Positions 1 to 10,074 of a DNA stretch of 64,000 bases are shown piece after piece (the first letter of the stretch is position 1; the number at the start of each line of letters is the position of its first letter). Under the pieces are notes generated by a model. That model was not told the origin of the DNA, searched no databases, and was given only the letters and a program-made list of their open reading frames with translations. The stretch covers positions 72,996 through 136,995 of the forward strand of contig JABJGM010000002.1 in assembly GCA_018662325.1 (NCBI GenBank). The letters are read 5' to 3'. Both the position numbers and the translations under genes were made by a program. The stretch comes from a bacterium. Its GTDB lineage: Bacteria; Patescibacteriota; Gracilibacteria; UBA1369; GCA-2718715.

Positions 1-137
1 GTTTATTTTTAAAATTATTTATCATATTGATAGTTATTTTTTAAAACAATATCATCTTTTATTTTTATGTCAAGCTTTTGTCATATTTTATATGTTTGTA
101 GTTTTGTAAATTTATAGCTAAGATTAAAAAAAAGACT

Positions 138-1385
138 ATGAAAATTGGAATTATTGGAATGGGTGCAGCTGGAATGATGGCCGCAAGCCAAATTTTAGAA
201 TCAGACTTTGCTGGTGAATTACTTTTATTTGAAAAGAATTCGAAGATTGGTAATAAAGTTTTAATTTCAGGAGGTGGAAGATGTAATGTTACTACTGGTA
301 TTCATGATTTAGGGGAAGTTTTAAAAAAGTATCCTCGGGGGTCTAAGTTTTTAAGATATGCTTTTCATGAATTTGGGCCTGAGAGTGTTTATAATTGGTT
401 TGAAGATCATGGAGTGAAATTAAAAACTGAAAGTGATTTAAGAGTATTTCCTGCATCAGATGATGGTCATGATGTTGTGGGGGTATTTGAAAATATTTTT
501 TTGAATAATCAAAACTGTAGTTTGCTTTTAAATTCAAATGTAATTGAAGTTATTAAGGTTGATGAGGGCTTTGAAGTTATTTGTAAAGATGGATCGACTT
601 ATGTTTTAGACAAATTAATTTTAACTACCGGAGGACAAGCTTTTAGACATACTGGTTCTACTGGAGATGGATATAGTTTTGCGGAAAAACTTGGTCATAG
701 TATCACCAAATTAGGACCTAGTTTAAATTCATTTATTCTTAAAGAAGATTGGGTGAAAGAATTAGCTGGAGTGAGCCATAAGCATGTAGTTTTTAAAGCT
801 AGCTTAGAAGGTAAAAAAATTGCTTTTGAAGGTCCATGTATTTGGACTCACAAAGGTAAATCTGGACCTGCGATTTTTGCAATGAGCTCGCTACTTGCTT
901 TTGCTGAATTTTCAAAAGACTCCCCTTTTGATTTATTTATAGATTTGTATCCCCAGATGGATCAAGAATCTTTAAAAAATGAGATTTTAAAATTTAAAGA
1001 TATTAATCATAAAAAATTATTCAAAAATGCCTTTACTGGAATTATTCCAAAAAGAATGGTTGAAGTTTTTTTTAATACACTTGGAATTTCTTTGGACGTG
1101 TTGTGTTCAGAAATTAAAAATAAAGAAATTTTTAGATTAATTGAGACAGTTAAAAACTGTAAAGTTTCAATTATTGGTAGAGGTAAAGGTGATGAATTTG
1201 TAACTGCAGGAGGTGTGAAAACTAAAGAGATAGATAGCAAGACTATGGAATCAAGTATTTGTCCAAATTTATTTTTTGCAGGAGAATTAGTTGATATTGA
1301 TGGATTTACAGGTGGTTTTAACCTTCAAGCCTCTTGGGCAACTGGCTTTTTAGCTGGAAATAATGCAAAAAAATCTTGCAATTAA
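138..1385 (+). CDS. HI0933/BaiN-family NAD(P)/FAD-dependent flavoprotein
   Basis: 415 aa ORF; N-terminal GxGxxG dinucleotide fold (IGIIGMGAAGMMAA), GGGRCNVTT motif and C-terminal FAGELVDIDGFTGGFNLQ motif of the HI0933 family. Confidence 0.88.
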   Translation: MKIGIIGMGAAGMMAASQILESDFAGELLLFEKNSKIGNKVLISGGGRCNVTTGIHDLGEVLKKYPRGSKFLRYAFHEFGPESVYNWFEDHGVKLKTESDLRVFPASDDGHDVVGVFENIFLNNQNCSLLLNSNVIEVIKVDEGFEVICKDGSTYVLDKLILTTGGQAFRHTGSTGDGYSFAEKLGHSITKLGPSLNSFILKEDWVKELAGVSHKHVVFKASLEGKKIAFEGPCIWTHKGKSGPAIFAMSSLLAFAEFSKDSPFDLFIDLYPQMDQESLKNEILKFKDINHKKLFKNAFTGIIPKRMVEVFFNTLGISLDVLCSEIKNKEIFRLIETVKNCKVSIIGRGKGDEFVTAGGVKTKEIDSKTMESSICPNLFFAGELVDIDGFTGGFNLQASWATGFLAGNNAKKSCN

Positions 1386-1404
1386 ACGCAAACTTTTATA
1401 TATT
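1376..1404 (+). promoter_or_regulatory. Sigma70-like promoter for tRNA-Gly: TTGCAA-N17-TATATT
   Basis: -35 1376-1381, -10 1399-1404; predicted +1 about 10 nt before the tRNA 5' end. Confidence 0.6.
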
Positions 1405-1421
1405 ACTCATACAAATCAATT

Positions 1422-1497
1422 GCGGGTGTCGTATAGTGGCTAATTATGTCGGCCTTCCAAGCCGAAGAGGTGGGTTCGATTCCCATCACCCGCTCCA
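1422..1497 (+). tRNA. tRNA-Gly (anticodon TCC), CCA encoded
   Basis: Cloverleaf: GCGGGTG/CACCCGC acceptor, TCGGC-CTTCCAA-GCCGA anticodon arm, GTGGG-TTCGATT-CCCAT T arm, then T-CCA. Confidence 0.95.
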
Positions 1498-1507
1498 TTC
1501 AAATTCC

Positions 1508-1540
1508 AGCAACCTATATGGGTGGTGGCATTTTTTTTAT
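1508..1540 (+). terminator. Possible imperfect rho-independent terminator after tRNA-Gly
   Basis: CCAGCAACC-TATAT-GGGTGGTGG (two mismatches) followed by CATTTTTTTT. Confidence 0.4.
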
Positions 1541-1739
1541 AATCTAATGAAGAACGTGTAGCGTGAGAATCCTTATTGATAGATAGCGCAACGGGTTTAC
1601 TAGATAGGTTAATAAGTAAATAATTCATAAATCCATCTTTATATGAAAGTGGGGTTATTTATTTTAAAAGTTTTAAGAATTGTATGCTATTATTATGTTC
1701 GCTGAGTAAAGATTCAGTATAATTTTATAAAAATGGAAT

Positions 1740-3557
1740 ATGCCTGAACTTCAAGCCCTCTTAAAAACTTACTTTGGACACTCGGAGTTTCGCCCTCTTC
1801 AGTCAGAAGTTATTCAGCAGATATTAAATGGGAATGATGCATTGGTGCTAATGCCGACTGGAGGAGGTAAATCGATTTGCTATCAACTGCCTGCTTTGGT
1901 TTTTCAGGGAATAACCGTGGTGATCTCTCCTTTAATTTCTTTAATGAAGGATCAAGTTGATGCAGCTTTGAACAATGGAATTTCTGCTGCTTATTTAAAT
2001 AGTACTTTGACCACAGAACAAACAACAAAGATAGAAAAAGGCTTAAGAACTGGTGAAATAAAATTACTTTACTGTGCACCTGAACGTTTTGCTATATCCC
2101 GCTTTCGTGATTTTTTAAAAACATTGCCAATAAAGCTTTTTGCGATTGATGAAGCTCATTGTATTTCGGAATGGGGTCATGACTTTCGATCCGATTATCG
2201 TACTTTAAATTTGCTTAAAAAGGAATTTTCGTCGCTACCCATTGTTGCCTTGACGGCAACTGCTACTAGTCAGGTTGCTGATGATATTGTAGGCCAACTT
2301 GGAATACCGAATGCCAAACGCTTTGTTTCAAGCTCCAATAGGCAGAACTTAACCTATCGTGTAGAACGTAAAATCAACACCTTCAATAAACTTGTAAGCT
2401 GGGTTAATAAGTTTAAAGGTGAATCTGCTATTGTATATTGTTTTTCAAAAAAAGAAACTGACTCCCTTGCCGATAAACTTTGCAAGATGGGATTTAATGC
2501 ACGGCCTTATCATGCTGGTATGAAACCCGAAAAACGCGCTCAGAATCAAAGTGATTTCATAAATGATAAAGTGGATATTATAACTGCCACCATTGCGTTT
2601 GGCATGGGTATCGACAAGTCAGATGTACGCCTAGTAGTACATTACAGCTTACCTAAAACTATAGAGGGATACTTTCAAGAAACTGGTCGGGCAGGTCGTG
2701 ATGGACTAGAAAGTGAGTGTGTGCTTTTTTATGGAGCGAGTGACCAATTCAACCAAAAATATTTTATCGAACAAATTAGGGATCCCCTTCAGAAAGAAAA
2801 ACGCTATGAGCAACTAAACCAAATGGTAGGTTATTGCGAATTAAAGAAATGTCGTCGTAAGCAATTACTGAATTACTTTGGAGAAAATTTTGGACAGGAC
2901 AATTGTGAAGGATGTGATATTTGTTTGAAAACAGAAAGTCGTTTTAATGCTGCAGACGTTAGCCAAAAAATTCTTCAGTCCATCAATCAAACAAGTGGAC
3001 GTTTTGGCAAAAGTCATATCATTAATATACTACTAGGTCGAAATCTAAAAAAAATTCGAGAGCTTGGGCACAACAACTTAGCTAGCTATGGTTCAGTTAC
3101 TGATTATACCAAAGATGCTTTGAGTCAAATCTTAGCAAATTTACTTAATCAAAATTTTATCAAAAGAGAAACAGGTATGTATCCAACTTTAAGTTTGACT
3201 GAAAAAGGTAATCAATCTCTTGAATTAATGAATGTTGATGAGAATTTTGAATTACAAATGGATGAACCTGAAATAGAAATAGAAATTGAATCTCCAAAAA
3301 TAAAAACTTCACGTAAGATGAAATTAAAATCAAATTTGGACTATGATCAAGATTTATTTGAAAAATTTCGAGTTTTACGGAAAAGCCTATCTATCGAAAA
3401 TAAAATTCCGCCTTATGTGATTGCTTCAGACAAAACACTGATTGAACTTGCTCATTATTTACCTAAAAACTCAACTCAACTCTTAAATATAAACGGTTTT
3501 GGAGAAGTAAAAGTAAAACGATACGGAAATGCATTTCTTGAGCTAATTCAGGAATGA
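1740..3557 (+). CDS. recQ: ATP-dependent DNA helicase RecQ (helicase, RQC zinc-binding/WH and HRDC regions)
   Basis: FRPLQSEVIQ, MPTGGGKSICYQLPA, DEAH box (AIDEAHCISEWGHDFR), ETGRAGRDG, CELKKCRRKQLLNYFGE...CEGCDIC zinc site, C-terminal HRDC-like region. Confidence 0.95.
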   Translation: MPELQALLKTYFGHSEFRPLQSEVIQQILNGNDALVLMPTGGGKSICYQLPALVFQGITVVISPLISLMKDQVDAALNNGISAAYLNSTLTTEQTTKIEKGLRTGEIKLLYCAPERFAISRFRDFLKTLPIKLFAIDEAHCISEWGHDFRSDYRTLNLLKKEFSSLPIVALTATATSQVADDIVGQLGIPNAKRFVSSSNRQNLTYRVERKINTFNKLVSWVNKFKGESAIVYCFSKKETDSLADKLCKMGFNARPYHAGMKPEKRAQNQSDFINDKVDIITATIAFGMGIDKSDVRLVVHYSLPKTIEGYFQETGRAGRDGLESECVLFYGASDQFNQKYFIEQIRDPLQKEKRYEQLNQMVGYCELKKCRRKQLLNYFGENFGQDNCEGCDICLKTESRFNAADVSQKILQSINQTSGRFGKSHIINILLGRNLKKIRELGHNNLASYGSVTDYTKDALSQILANLLNQNFIKRETGMYPTLSLTEKGNQSLELMNVDENFELQMDEPEIEIEIESPKIKTSRKMKLKSNLDYDQDLFEKFRVLRKSLSIENKIPPYVIASDKTLIELAHYLPKNSTQLLNINGFGEVKVKRYGNAFLELIQE

Positions 3558-3642
3558 TTTATATTCTAAATGGATAAAATTAAATATTTTTTATATTATA
3601 CAGCTCTAGTTTTAAAGTCCTTCAATAACTTGCTCCTTTTTT

Positions 3643-3663
3643 AAAGCCTTTATAAGGTTTTTT
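3643..3663 (+). terminator. Rho-independent terminator downstream of recQ
   Basis: AAAGCCTT-TAT-AAGGTTTT stem (one G-U) followed by a T run. Confidence 0.55.
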
Positions 3664-3792
3664 ACTACGGAATATGTTGGGCTTGAAGTGGATCTGGCTA
3701 GTATAGATGAGTAAAAATAGTTTTAATTAAAAAGTAAAAGTTAAATTTCTTTATTGTATCTATTGTGTTTGTTATAATTTAAAAAAAAATAA

Positions 3793-5175
3793 ATGCTAAA
3801 AATCAAAAAAAGGCTGATTACAAAATTATTTATATTTACATGTATTTTTGTAATTTTAACTACTTTATTTAAATTTAATAACAGAGGAAATCAGGGTGAT
3901 CAAGTTCACTTTCAAGTTATAACGTCAAGTATAATTAATGACTTTGACTTTAATATAAAAAATAATTACCAACCTAAAATTTATAGTGATTTTTATAAAA
4001 GTGATACTGCATTAAATTATCACATTCTGGATAGTCAGTTTAATAATGACTCCAAATCCTGGTATTCACTTCATAATCCAGGACTATCACTATTAATCGT
4101 TCCTATAGTTTTACTATTTGGATATGGTTATGAATATTTATTAATGTGTTTTTTTTCAACTTTACTCATATTAAATACTTACAAGTGGGCATATGCTTTT
4201 ACTAAAGACAAGAAGAATTCTAAAATCGCGAGCTTTTTATTTTCTATTTCCTTAATTTTTATTTCTTTAAACGGATATATTTTTCCAAATATTATAATTG
4301 CACTCATGACTTTGAATATTTTGTTTTTATTTTTGAAAGAAGATAAAAATGATTATGATTTGTTAAAGTTAAGTTTTTTGTTAGGGTTGGGGCCATGGAT
4401 ACATGTAAAAACCTTACTTACCTATGCTATAATTGGATTTTGGAGCGTACTTGATGTTTACAAAGACAAAACTAAAAACTACACAGTGAGATTATGCAAA
4501 TTGATCCTACCTTCGTTTATATTGATTGCTTTATTTGAGATATGTCTTTATAAGTGGTATGGAGTATTTTTACCCTCCAGTACTTTTGCAGGTGATAGTA
4601 TGTTTAAAGTGTCACCTATTATGTCTTTTTTAGCTCAACTTTTTGATTCAGGTAAAGGTTTATTTATAAACAATCCAATTTTTTTATTACTTCCTGTTGG
4701 AATTCCAATTATGTATTCAAAGTTCAAAGATAAAACAATTAAGATATTATGCATTATTTTGCCATCATTTATTTTACAATTAACTTTTAAGGACTGGTGG
4801 GGTGGATGGTCTCCTTCTAATCGGTATCTTATTGAAATATTACCTGTTTTTATTCCAAGTTTAACACTTGCCTTAAATATAAGAGATAAATATTTTAGAG
4901 TAATTACAAAGCTTTTAGCCTTATCAACTTTTTTTGTATCTTTTATCTATATGTATGGAAAATCAGGTTGGTTCTTACCTGGTAACCGAAATCCCTTTAT
5001 TATAGCAATGGAAAATTATACAGGAATTAATCTTGACCTTTTGATCGTAAAATTCAATCCAGACTTAACTATTCAATCTGGGAAAATTGTAATTATATTT
5101 TGGTTAATTTTATTTTTCTTGCTTATTTATTATGGATCTATCCATTCAAAAAGACATACTAGCATACAACCCTAG
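3793..5175 (+). CDS. Polytopic membrane protein, probable GT-C type glycosyltransferase
   Basis: 460 aa, many hydrophobic segments; early GDQVHFQ acidic loop and YSLHNPGLSLLIVP resemble GT-C mannosyltransferase-type proteins; next to other glycosylation genes. Confidence 0.6.
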   Translation: MLKIKKRLITKLFIFTCIFVILTTLFKFNNRGNQGDQVHFQVITSSIINDFDFNIKNNYQPKIYSDFYKSDTALNYHILDSQFNNDSKSWYSLHNPGLSLLIVPIVLLFGYGYEYLLMCFFSTLLILNTYKWAYAFTKDKKNSKIASFLFSISLIFISLNGYIFPNIIIALMTLNILFLFLKEDKNDYDLLKLSFLLGLGPWIHVKTLLTYAIIGFWSVLDVYKDKTKNYTVRLCKLILPSFILIALFEICLYKWYGVFLPSSTFAGDSMFKVSPIMSFLAQLFDSGKGLFINNPIFLLLPVGIPIMYSKFKDKTIKILCIILPSFILQLTFKDWWGGWSPSNRYLIEILPVFIPSLTLALNIRDKYFRVITKLLALSTFFVSFIYMYGKSGWFLPGNRNPFIIAMENYTGINLDLLIVKFNPDLTIQSGKIVIIFWLILFFLLIYYGSIHSKRHTSIQP

Positions 5176-5198
5176 TGACATGAGATGATTTTATTGAT

Positions 5199-5227
5199 TT
5201 GAAGCTCTACTTTCCTTTTGTTATACT
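5199..5227 (+). promoter_or_regulatory. Sigma70-like promoter TTGAAG-N17-TATACT
   Basis: -35 5199-5204, -10 5222-5227, upstream of the GTG start at 5252. Confidence 0.6.
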
Positions 5228-5251
5228 TTTTGTAGATTTGTAATCCTAGGT

Positions 5252-6406
5252 GTGAAAAACTATATTAAAAATTTATTGCCATTTATAAAATACTCAATAG
5301 TTGGAATTATTGGAACTGCTGTAGATATTGGTTCTTTGTATATTTTAGTTGATTATTTTGCATTTGGAATAATCTTTGCATCGAGTATTTCTTTTATACT
5401 TGCGGTTGTGAATAATTTTATTCTAAATAAAATTTGGACTTTTCAAAATAAATCAAAAAACTATAGAAAATTATTTATTAAATTTCTAATTGTTTCGATT
5501 GTTGGATTAGGATTGACTCTAATAAGTATGCAAATTTTAGTTTTTACCTTTAAAATATGGTACTTATTTGCGAAAGCAATTACATCCATTATTGTAATGC
5601 TTTGGAATTTCCTTGCCAATAAATTTTGGACATTTAAAACAAAAGATTTTAAAAATTTTAAAACTCAAGATTTTAAATATGATTTAAGTATTATACTTCC
5701 GTGTTACAACGAAGAAAAAAGAATTGAGTCTACATTTAAAATCATAGATAAATATATAAAAGATAATAATTTAAAAAGTGAAATAATTTTCGTAAACGAT
5801 GGAAGTACTGACAATACCCAGGATCTGCTAAATAAATTTTCTAAAAAATCATCTGCATATAAAAACATTGAACTTTCAAACAATCAAGGCAAAGGGTACG
5901 CTGTAAAGAAAGGGGTTTTAAACTCAAATGGAAAATATATTTTATTTACAGATTCAGATAACTCAACTCCTATTTCAGAACTTCCTAAATTAATGCATGT
6001 ACTTGATAAGAAAAATATTGATATATGTATTGGGTCAAGATATTTAGATAATAAAACTGTAAAAATCAAACAGCCATTATATAGAATAATAATTTCAAGG
6101 CTTGGAAATTTTTTAATTAGCTTACTTTTAATTGATGGCATAAAAGATACACAATGTGGCTTTAAATTATTCAAATCAAATGTAGCTAAAGAAATTTTTG
6201 AAATGCAAAAAGTAAAACGTTTTGGATTTGATATGGAAGTTTTAATTACTGCAAAACATTACGGATTTAAAATAAAAGAAGTTCCTGTTTCTTGGATAAA
6301 CTCTGAAGATAGCAGATTTAGATTAATCAAAGATTCATTTATAACCCTAAAAGATCTACTATATATTAAGTTAAACCTTATAACAGGAAGGTATAACAAA
6401 TATTAA
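5252..6406 (+). CDS. GtrA-like membrane domain fused to a family-2 (dolichyl-phosphate-glucose synthase-like) glycosyltransferase
   Basis: N-terminal TM region with two NK(I/F)WTF motifs (GtrA); C-terminal DLSIILPCYNEEKRI, FVNDGSTDNT, FTDSDNSTP, GSRYL, DTQCGFKLF, RFGFDMEVL typical of GT2 DPG/DPM synthases; GTG start. Confidence 0.9.
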   Translation: MKNYIKNLLPFIKYSIVGIIGTAVDIGSLYILVDYFAFGIIFASSISFILAVVNNFILNKIWTFQNKSKNYRKLFIKFLIVSIVGLGLTLISMQILVFTFKIWYLFAKAITSIIVMLWNFLANKFWTFKTKDFKNFKTQDFKYDLSIILPCYNEEKRIESTFKIIDKYIKDNNLKSEIIFVNDGSTDNTQDLLNKFSKKSSAYKNIELSNNQGKGYAVKKGVLNSNGKYILFTDSDNSTPISELPKLMHVLDKKNIDICIGSRYLDNKTVKIKQPLYRIIISRLGNFLISLLLIDGIKDTQCGFKLFKSNVAKEIFEMQKVKRFGFDMEVLITAKHYGFKIKEVPVSWINSEDSRFRLIKDSFITLKDLLYIKLNLITGRYNKY

Positions 6407-6429
6407 TTCAATTACTTAAACAATTAAAA

Positions 6430-8514
6430 ATGTTTGTTTCTCTTATTAATTTTTTGATTATAAACCTTCTACTGATCGCATGTTCTTTTATTTTAAACTT
6501 TTTTTTATCAAAAAATAGTAAAAACAATTTTGATAATCAAATTTACTCTATAATTGTTATCTACCTTTCCTTGATTACCTTTTTATTAATCATCCTTGGA
6601 TTATTAGGTGCAATAAATCTCTTAAATGTATCAATTGCTACATATACGTTTTCTTTTTTTTGCATTTCATTTGCAAGCTGGAAACGTGTTTTAAGGCAAT
6701 CTTTAAAAATTAACTCATCTAAAACTAAAATTTCACTTAAACTCCTGGCTTTACTTTTTGGACCAATTGGCTTTCTTGCCTTAGCAAAATTATTTATTGC
6801 ACTCTTTAAAATACCAGTTGAGTTCGATGCACTTGTTTATCACCTACCTATCGTGTCTGAATGGTTACAAACAGGTAGCTTAATGAATGTATACTACACT
6901 GTATTTTCTGGCCCTTTAGCTTATTACCCAAGTAATTTCGATCTAATTTATCTGTGGAGTATTTTTCCTTTAAATAATGACTATTTTTTAAATTTATTAA
7001 ATTTTCCAATCATCTTTTGTATTCCATTTTTAATATATAGTATATGTAGAAACTATAAGATCAAACAAAAAATAAGTTTATTTGTATCAGCTTTGCCTCT
7101 TTATTTACCTGTGTTTTTTCAACAACTTGGTACTGTGTTTGTGGATGGATATTTTGTTTTAAACATGCTTTTTTCAATCTATTTTTTACAAGAAATTTAT
7201 AAAAACCATTCTCTAACAAAAAACTCGATTTTATTTGGTTTGAGTTTGGGTTTATTTGTGGGAACCAAGTACCTAGGCTTACCTTTTGCTGTAATTATTT
7301 GGCTGTGGTTTTTACTGTCCTATTTTACTAAAAAAATTCTATCAATTAAAAATCTATTTTTAAGCTCAATATCATTTTTAATAACTGGTGCTTTTTTTTA
7401 CGTAAGAAATTTTTTAGATAGCGGAAATCCAATTTTCCCTGTAGATATTTCAGCTTTTGGAATTAAAATTTTAGAGGGATATCCAAGTGCAAGTTCAAAA
7501 CTTTTAAATTCTGCAATTTGGGATAATCTTAGCAATTTATCAACTTATTTAGAAGTTGGAAACTCATATTTTACCATGACAGATATCCCTGGCTTAATAA
7601 TTTTTTTATCCGTTTTTTTAAGTTTAATTTATTTTATTGTTAATTTATTTAAAAAGCTTATCAATAAAGATATTTTAATTATTTTAATAACATCGATTGT
7701 CTTTTTTATACTCTATTTAAAAGCTCCTTATAGCTATAGAGACTTAATCCACAATGTAAGATATGCTATGCCATTTTTATTAATTGGAACTATAAACTTA
7801 GGGTATTTATTAAATAAATTCACAAAATACCATAGCTATTTTTATCTAATTTGTATTATGGCATTTTCTCACAGTCTAATATTCTTGTTACTGCAACCTG
7901 ACCATAAAACTTTTTTTAACCTCTGGATAATAGATTTATATAGCGAATATTTCCTTATATTAATATTAGGCTTTGTTTTCGGATTAAGTACAATCTATCT
8001 TAAAAAACAGATAATTAAGTATAATTTAACTTTAATTTCAGCAGTTTGCTTGATTTGTTTAGTTGTAAATTTTGCATTTAATAAAAGAGAGTTTCATAAG
8101 AAAGATTTTTATGAGGTTTACTATCCAGAATCAAATATATTTTGGGGAGTTTGGAATTCTGGACTATGGATAGAAAAAAATGCGCCAACATCAAAAACTG
8201 CCTATAGTGGATTTAATTTTCACTACCCATTAATTGGAAATGAATTTAAAAGATCTGCCAGCTATATAAATATCAATGATTGCTTAAAATGTCGTTATGT
8301 AGATTATAAAAACAGCTTGGATTCTATCCGAAGAGATCCAAGTTTTAATGATTGGTTTTCAAATCTACAAAAAAATAAAATCGAATATATAGTTCTTGAT
8401 TATAGCTTATATCCAAGTCTTGAAAACTATGAACAATTATGGATTGATAACCACCCTGAAATTTTTGAAATCACCAAAACTTTCAATACAGCAAGTATTT
8501 ATAAATTAAAATAA
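6430..8514 (+). CDS. Large polytopic membrane protein, GT-C-like glycosyltransferase
   Basis: 694 aa, many TM segments; PVEFDALVYHLPIVSEWLQTG resembles the GT-C first-loop motif; follows GtrA-GT2. Confidence 0.6.
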   Translation: MFVSLINFLIINLLLIACSFILNFFLSKNSKNNFDNQIYSIIVIYLSLITFLLIILGLLGAINLLNVSIATYTFSFFCISFASWKRVLRQSLKINSSKTKISLKLLALLFGPIGFLALAKLFIALFKIPVEFDALVYHLPIVSEWLQTGSLMNVYYTVFSGPLAYYPSNFDLIYLWSIFPLNNDYFLNLLNFPIIFCIPFLIYSICRNYKIKQKISLFVSALPLYLPVFFQQLGTVFVDGYFVLNMLFSIYFLQEIYKNHSLTKNSILFGLSLGLFVGTKYLGLPFAVIIWLWFLLSYFTKKILSIKNLFLSSISFLITGAFFYVRNFLDSGNPIFPVDISAFGIKILEGYPSASSKLLNSAIWDNLSNLSTYLEVGNSYFTMTDIPGLIIFLSVFLSLIYFIVNLFKKLINKDILIILITSIVFFILYLKAPYSYRDLIHNVRYAMPFLLIGTINLGYLLNKFTKYHSYFYLICIMAFSHSLIFLLLQPDHKTFFNLWIIDLYSEYFLILILGFVFGLSTIYLKKQIIKYNLTLISAVCLICLVVNFAFNKREFHKKDFYEVYYPESNIFWGVWNSGLWIEKNAPTSKTAYSGFNFHYPLIGNEFKRSASYININDCLKCRYVDYKNSLDSIRRDPSFNDWFSNLQKNKIEYIVLDYSLYPSLENYEQLWIDNHPEIFEITKTFNTASIYKLK

Positions 8515-8521
8515 ATAAATT

Positions 8522-9253
8522 TTAAATACCTAAATTAGAAAGCTTGAAAATTGTTTTCATTGTCATTGCAAGCTGTGCATTTTCAATTAATATTGCAAAT
8601 GCATCTGAGTGTAAATTTAAAATTAAGACTTTATCATCATAGATGCAAATTGAGCTGTAGAGACTTCCCAGGTTTTGAGGTACGAGTTTTAAATGTCTTT
8701 TTTGAGTTTTAGAATTTCCTTTTAATGATCTATGAAGTGAATCCGAATTGGAAATTGATTGATTTTTTATATTCAATTTGACTCGCTGTGAGATAAAATC
8801 ATCCATGAACTTTTGTCCGAATTTATCTACTAAATCTTTATGGTTTCCAAATTCCAAAAATTCTTCTTGAGTTTCTAAGATTTGTAGATAAGATTTTTTA
8901 CAATTTTCAATTCCTTGATAAAAACTTACCTTAGGCTTGGATGTAAATGGGGACTTAAATTCTTTTAAAAGTGGGATTAATTCACTTAAGGCATCATTTT
9001 GTGATTTTTGAGACTGCTTTATGGCTTTAGATAAATCTTCGACTTCAGCATAAAAAAATTGGGTTTTTCCTTTGTATGACTTCAGGACTATACTCTTTTC
9101 AAGAAGTTGATCTAGTAAAAACAGAACGGTTGATTTGGGTAAGCTTATTTTTTTAGCAATCACCGAAGCTGGTTGAGAACCTAACTCTAAAAGTGCCAAA
9201 TAAACATCTATCTGCTTAGAATTAAGACCAAGTTTTTTAAGTAGCTCTAACAT
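8522..9253 (-). CDS. TrmB-family transcriptional regulator
   Basis: N-terminal winged helix LKKLGLNSKQIDVYLALLELGSQPASVIAKKISLPKSTVLFLLDQLLEKSIV typical of TrmB HTH; 243 aa. Confidence 0.8.
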   Translation of the reverse strand: MLELLKKLGLNSKQIDVYLALLELGSQPASVIAKKISLPKSTVLFLLDQLLEKSIVLKSYKGKTQFFYAEVEDLSKAIKQSQKSQNDALSELIPLLKEFKSPFTSKPKVSFYQGIENCKKSYLQILETQEEFLEFGNHKDLVDKFGQKFMDDFISQRVKLNIKNQSISNSDSLHRSLKGNSKTQKRHLKLVPQNLGSLYSSICIYDDKVLILNLHSDAFAILIENAQLAMTMKTIFKLSNLGI

Positions 9254-9341
9254 GTCGACAGTTTTTATTGACAGTATAATTCTACTTCAAATAGACATTT
9301 TTCTCAAATATTGTTAATATAGTCAAAATTAATAAACACAT

Positions 9342-10001
9342 ATGCAGAACTATAAATACCTACAGGATACTTATTTATTTAATTATCAAAGTAAGATTAT
9401 ACAAATCGGAGAATATAACGAATTAAAATACCTAGTACTTGAAGATACAATTTTTTATCCTCAAGGTGGAGGACAAGAGTCCGACAAAGGTTATATCTGG
9501 CAAGGAGATATGAAAATAAAAGTAACAGATGTAAGAAAACATAACGATCAAGTCTTGCATTTTATAGATGAAATACCAAATGAAATCGATCTCTTAAAAG
9601 AAGTTACGATTGAAATAGATAAAGAAAATAGATTGTTAAATGCTAGATTACATACTGCAGGTCATTTACTAGCCAATATATTAGAAAGTATACCTACTTT
9701 AACTCCAACTAAAGGTCATCAATATCAAGGTGGTTCTTATGTGGAATGCCTAGGAGACATAACCGAGCTGAATTCAAAGCTGGAAGAAATACAAAAAGCA
9801 CTAGACCAAAACATAAATGATGATTTAACGATACTTATTCAAAGTGATCCAGAAACAAATCATAGATTTGTTCAAATTCAAAACTATAACCCTGTTGGAT
9901 GCGGAGGCACACATGTTAAATCACTAGGTGAAATAGGAAAAATAACTATTAATAAAATAAAAAATAAGAAAGGGAAAATTCGAGTTTCTTATTCTATTTG
10001 A
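9342..10001 (+). CDS. Alanyl-tRNA editing protein (AlaX-like, AlaRS second additional domain family)
   Basis: YPQGGGQESDKG, HTAGH and CGGTHV zinc/editing motifs. Confidence 0.88.
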   Translation: MQNYKYLQDTYLFNYQSKIIQIGEYNELKYLVLEDTIFYPQGGGQESDKGYIWQGDMKIKVTDVRKHNDQVLHFIDEIPNEIDLLKEVTIEIDKENRLLNARLHTAGHLLANILESIPTLTPTKGHQYQGGSYVECLGDITELNSKLEEIQKALDQNINDDLTILIQSDPETNHRFVQIQNYNPVGCGGTHVKSLGEIGKITINKIKNKKGKIRVSYSI

Positions 10002-10074
10002 TAAATAGTCAACCTAGTTTACTAGGCAGGGAGTTAAAAATTAGATAAAATTTAAATGAATTTAATGTGAATTT

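Noticed and set aside
343-537. Small antisense ORFs listed in the track (343-537, 1007-1240, 1810-2079, 5884-6174, 37097-37312, 57552-57737 and similar)
   Set aside because: They lie opposite well-supported genes, have no motif, and are expected by chance in AT-rich DNA.
1376-1628. ORFs 1376-1561 (+) and 1440-1628 (-)
   Set aside because: Both run through the tRNA-Gly gene; coding similarity is spurious.
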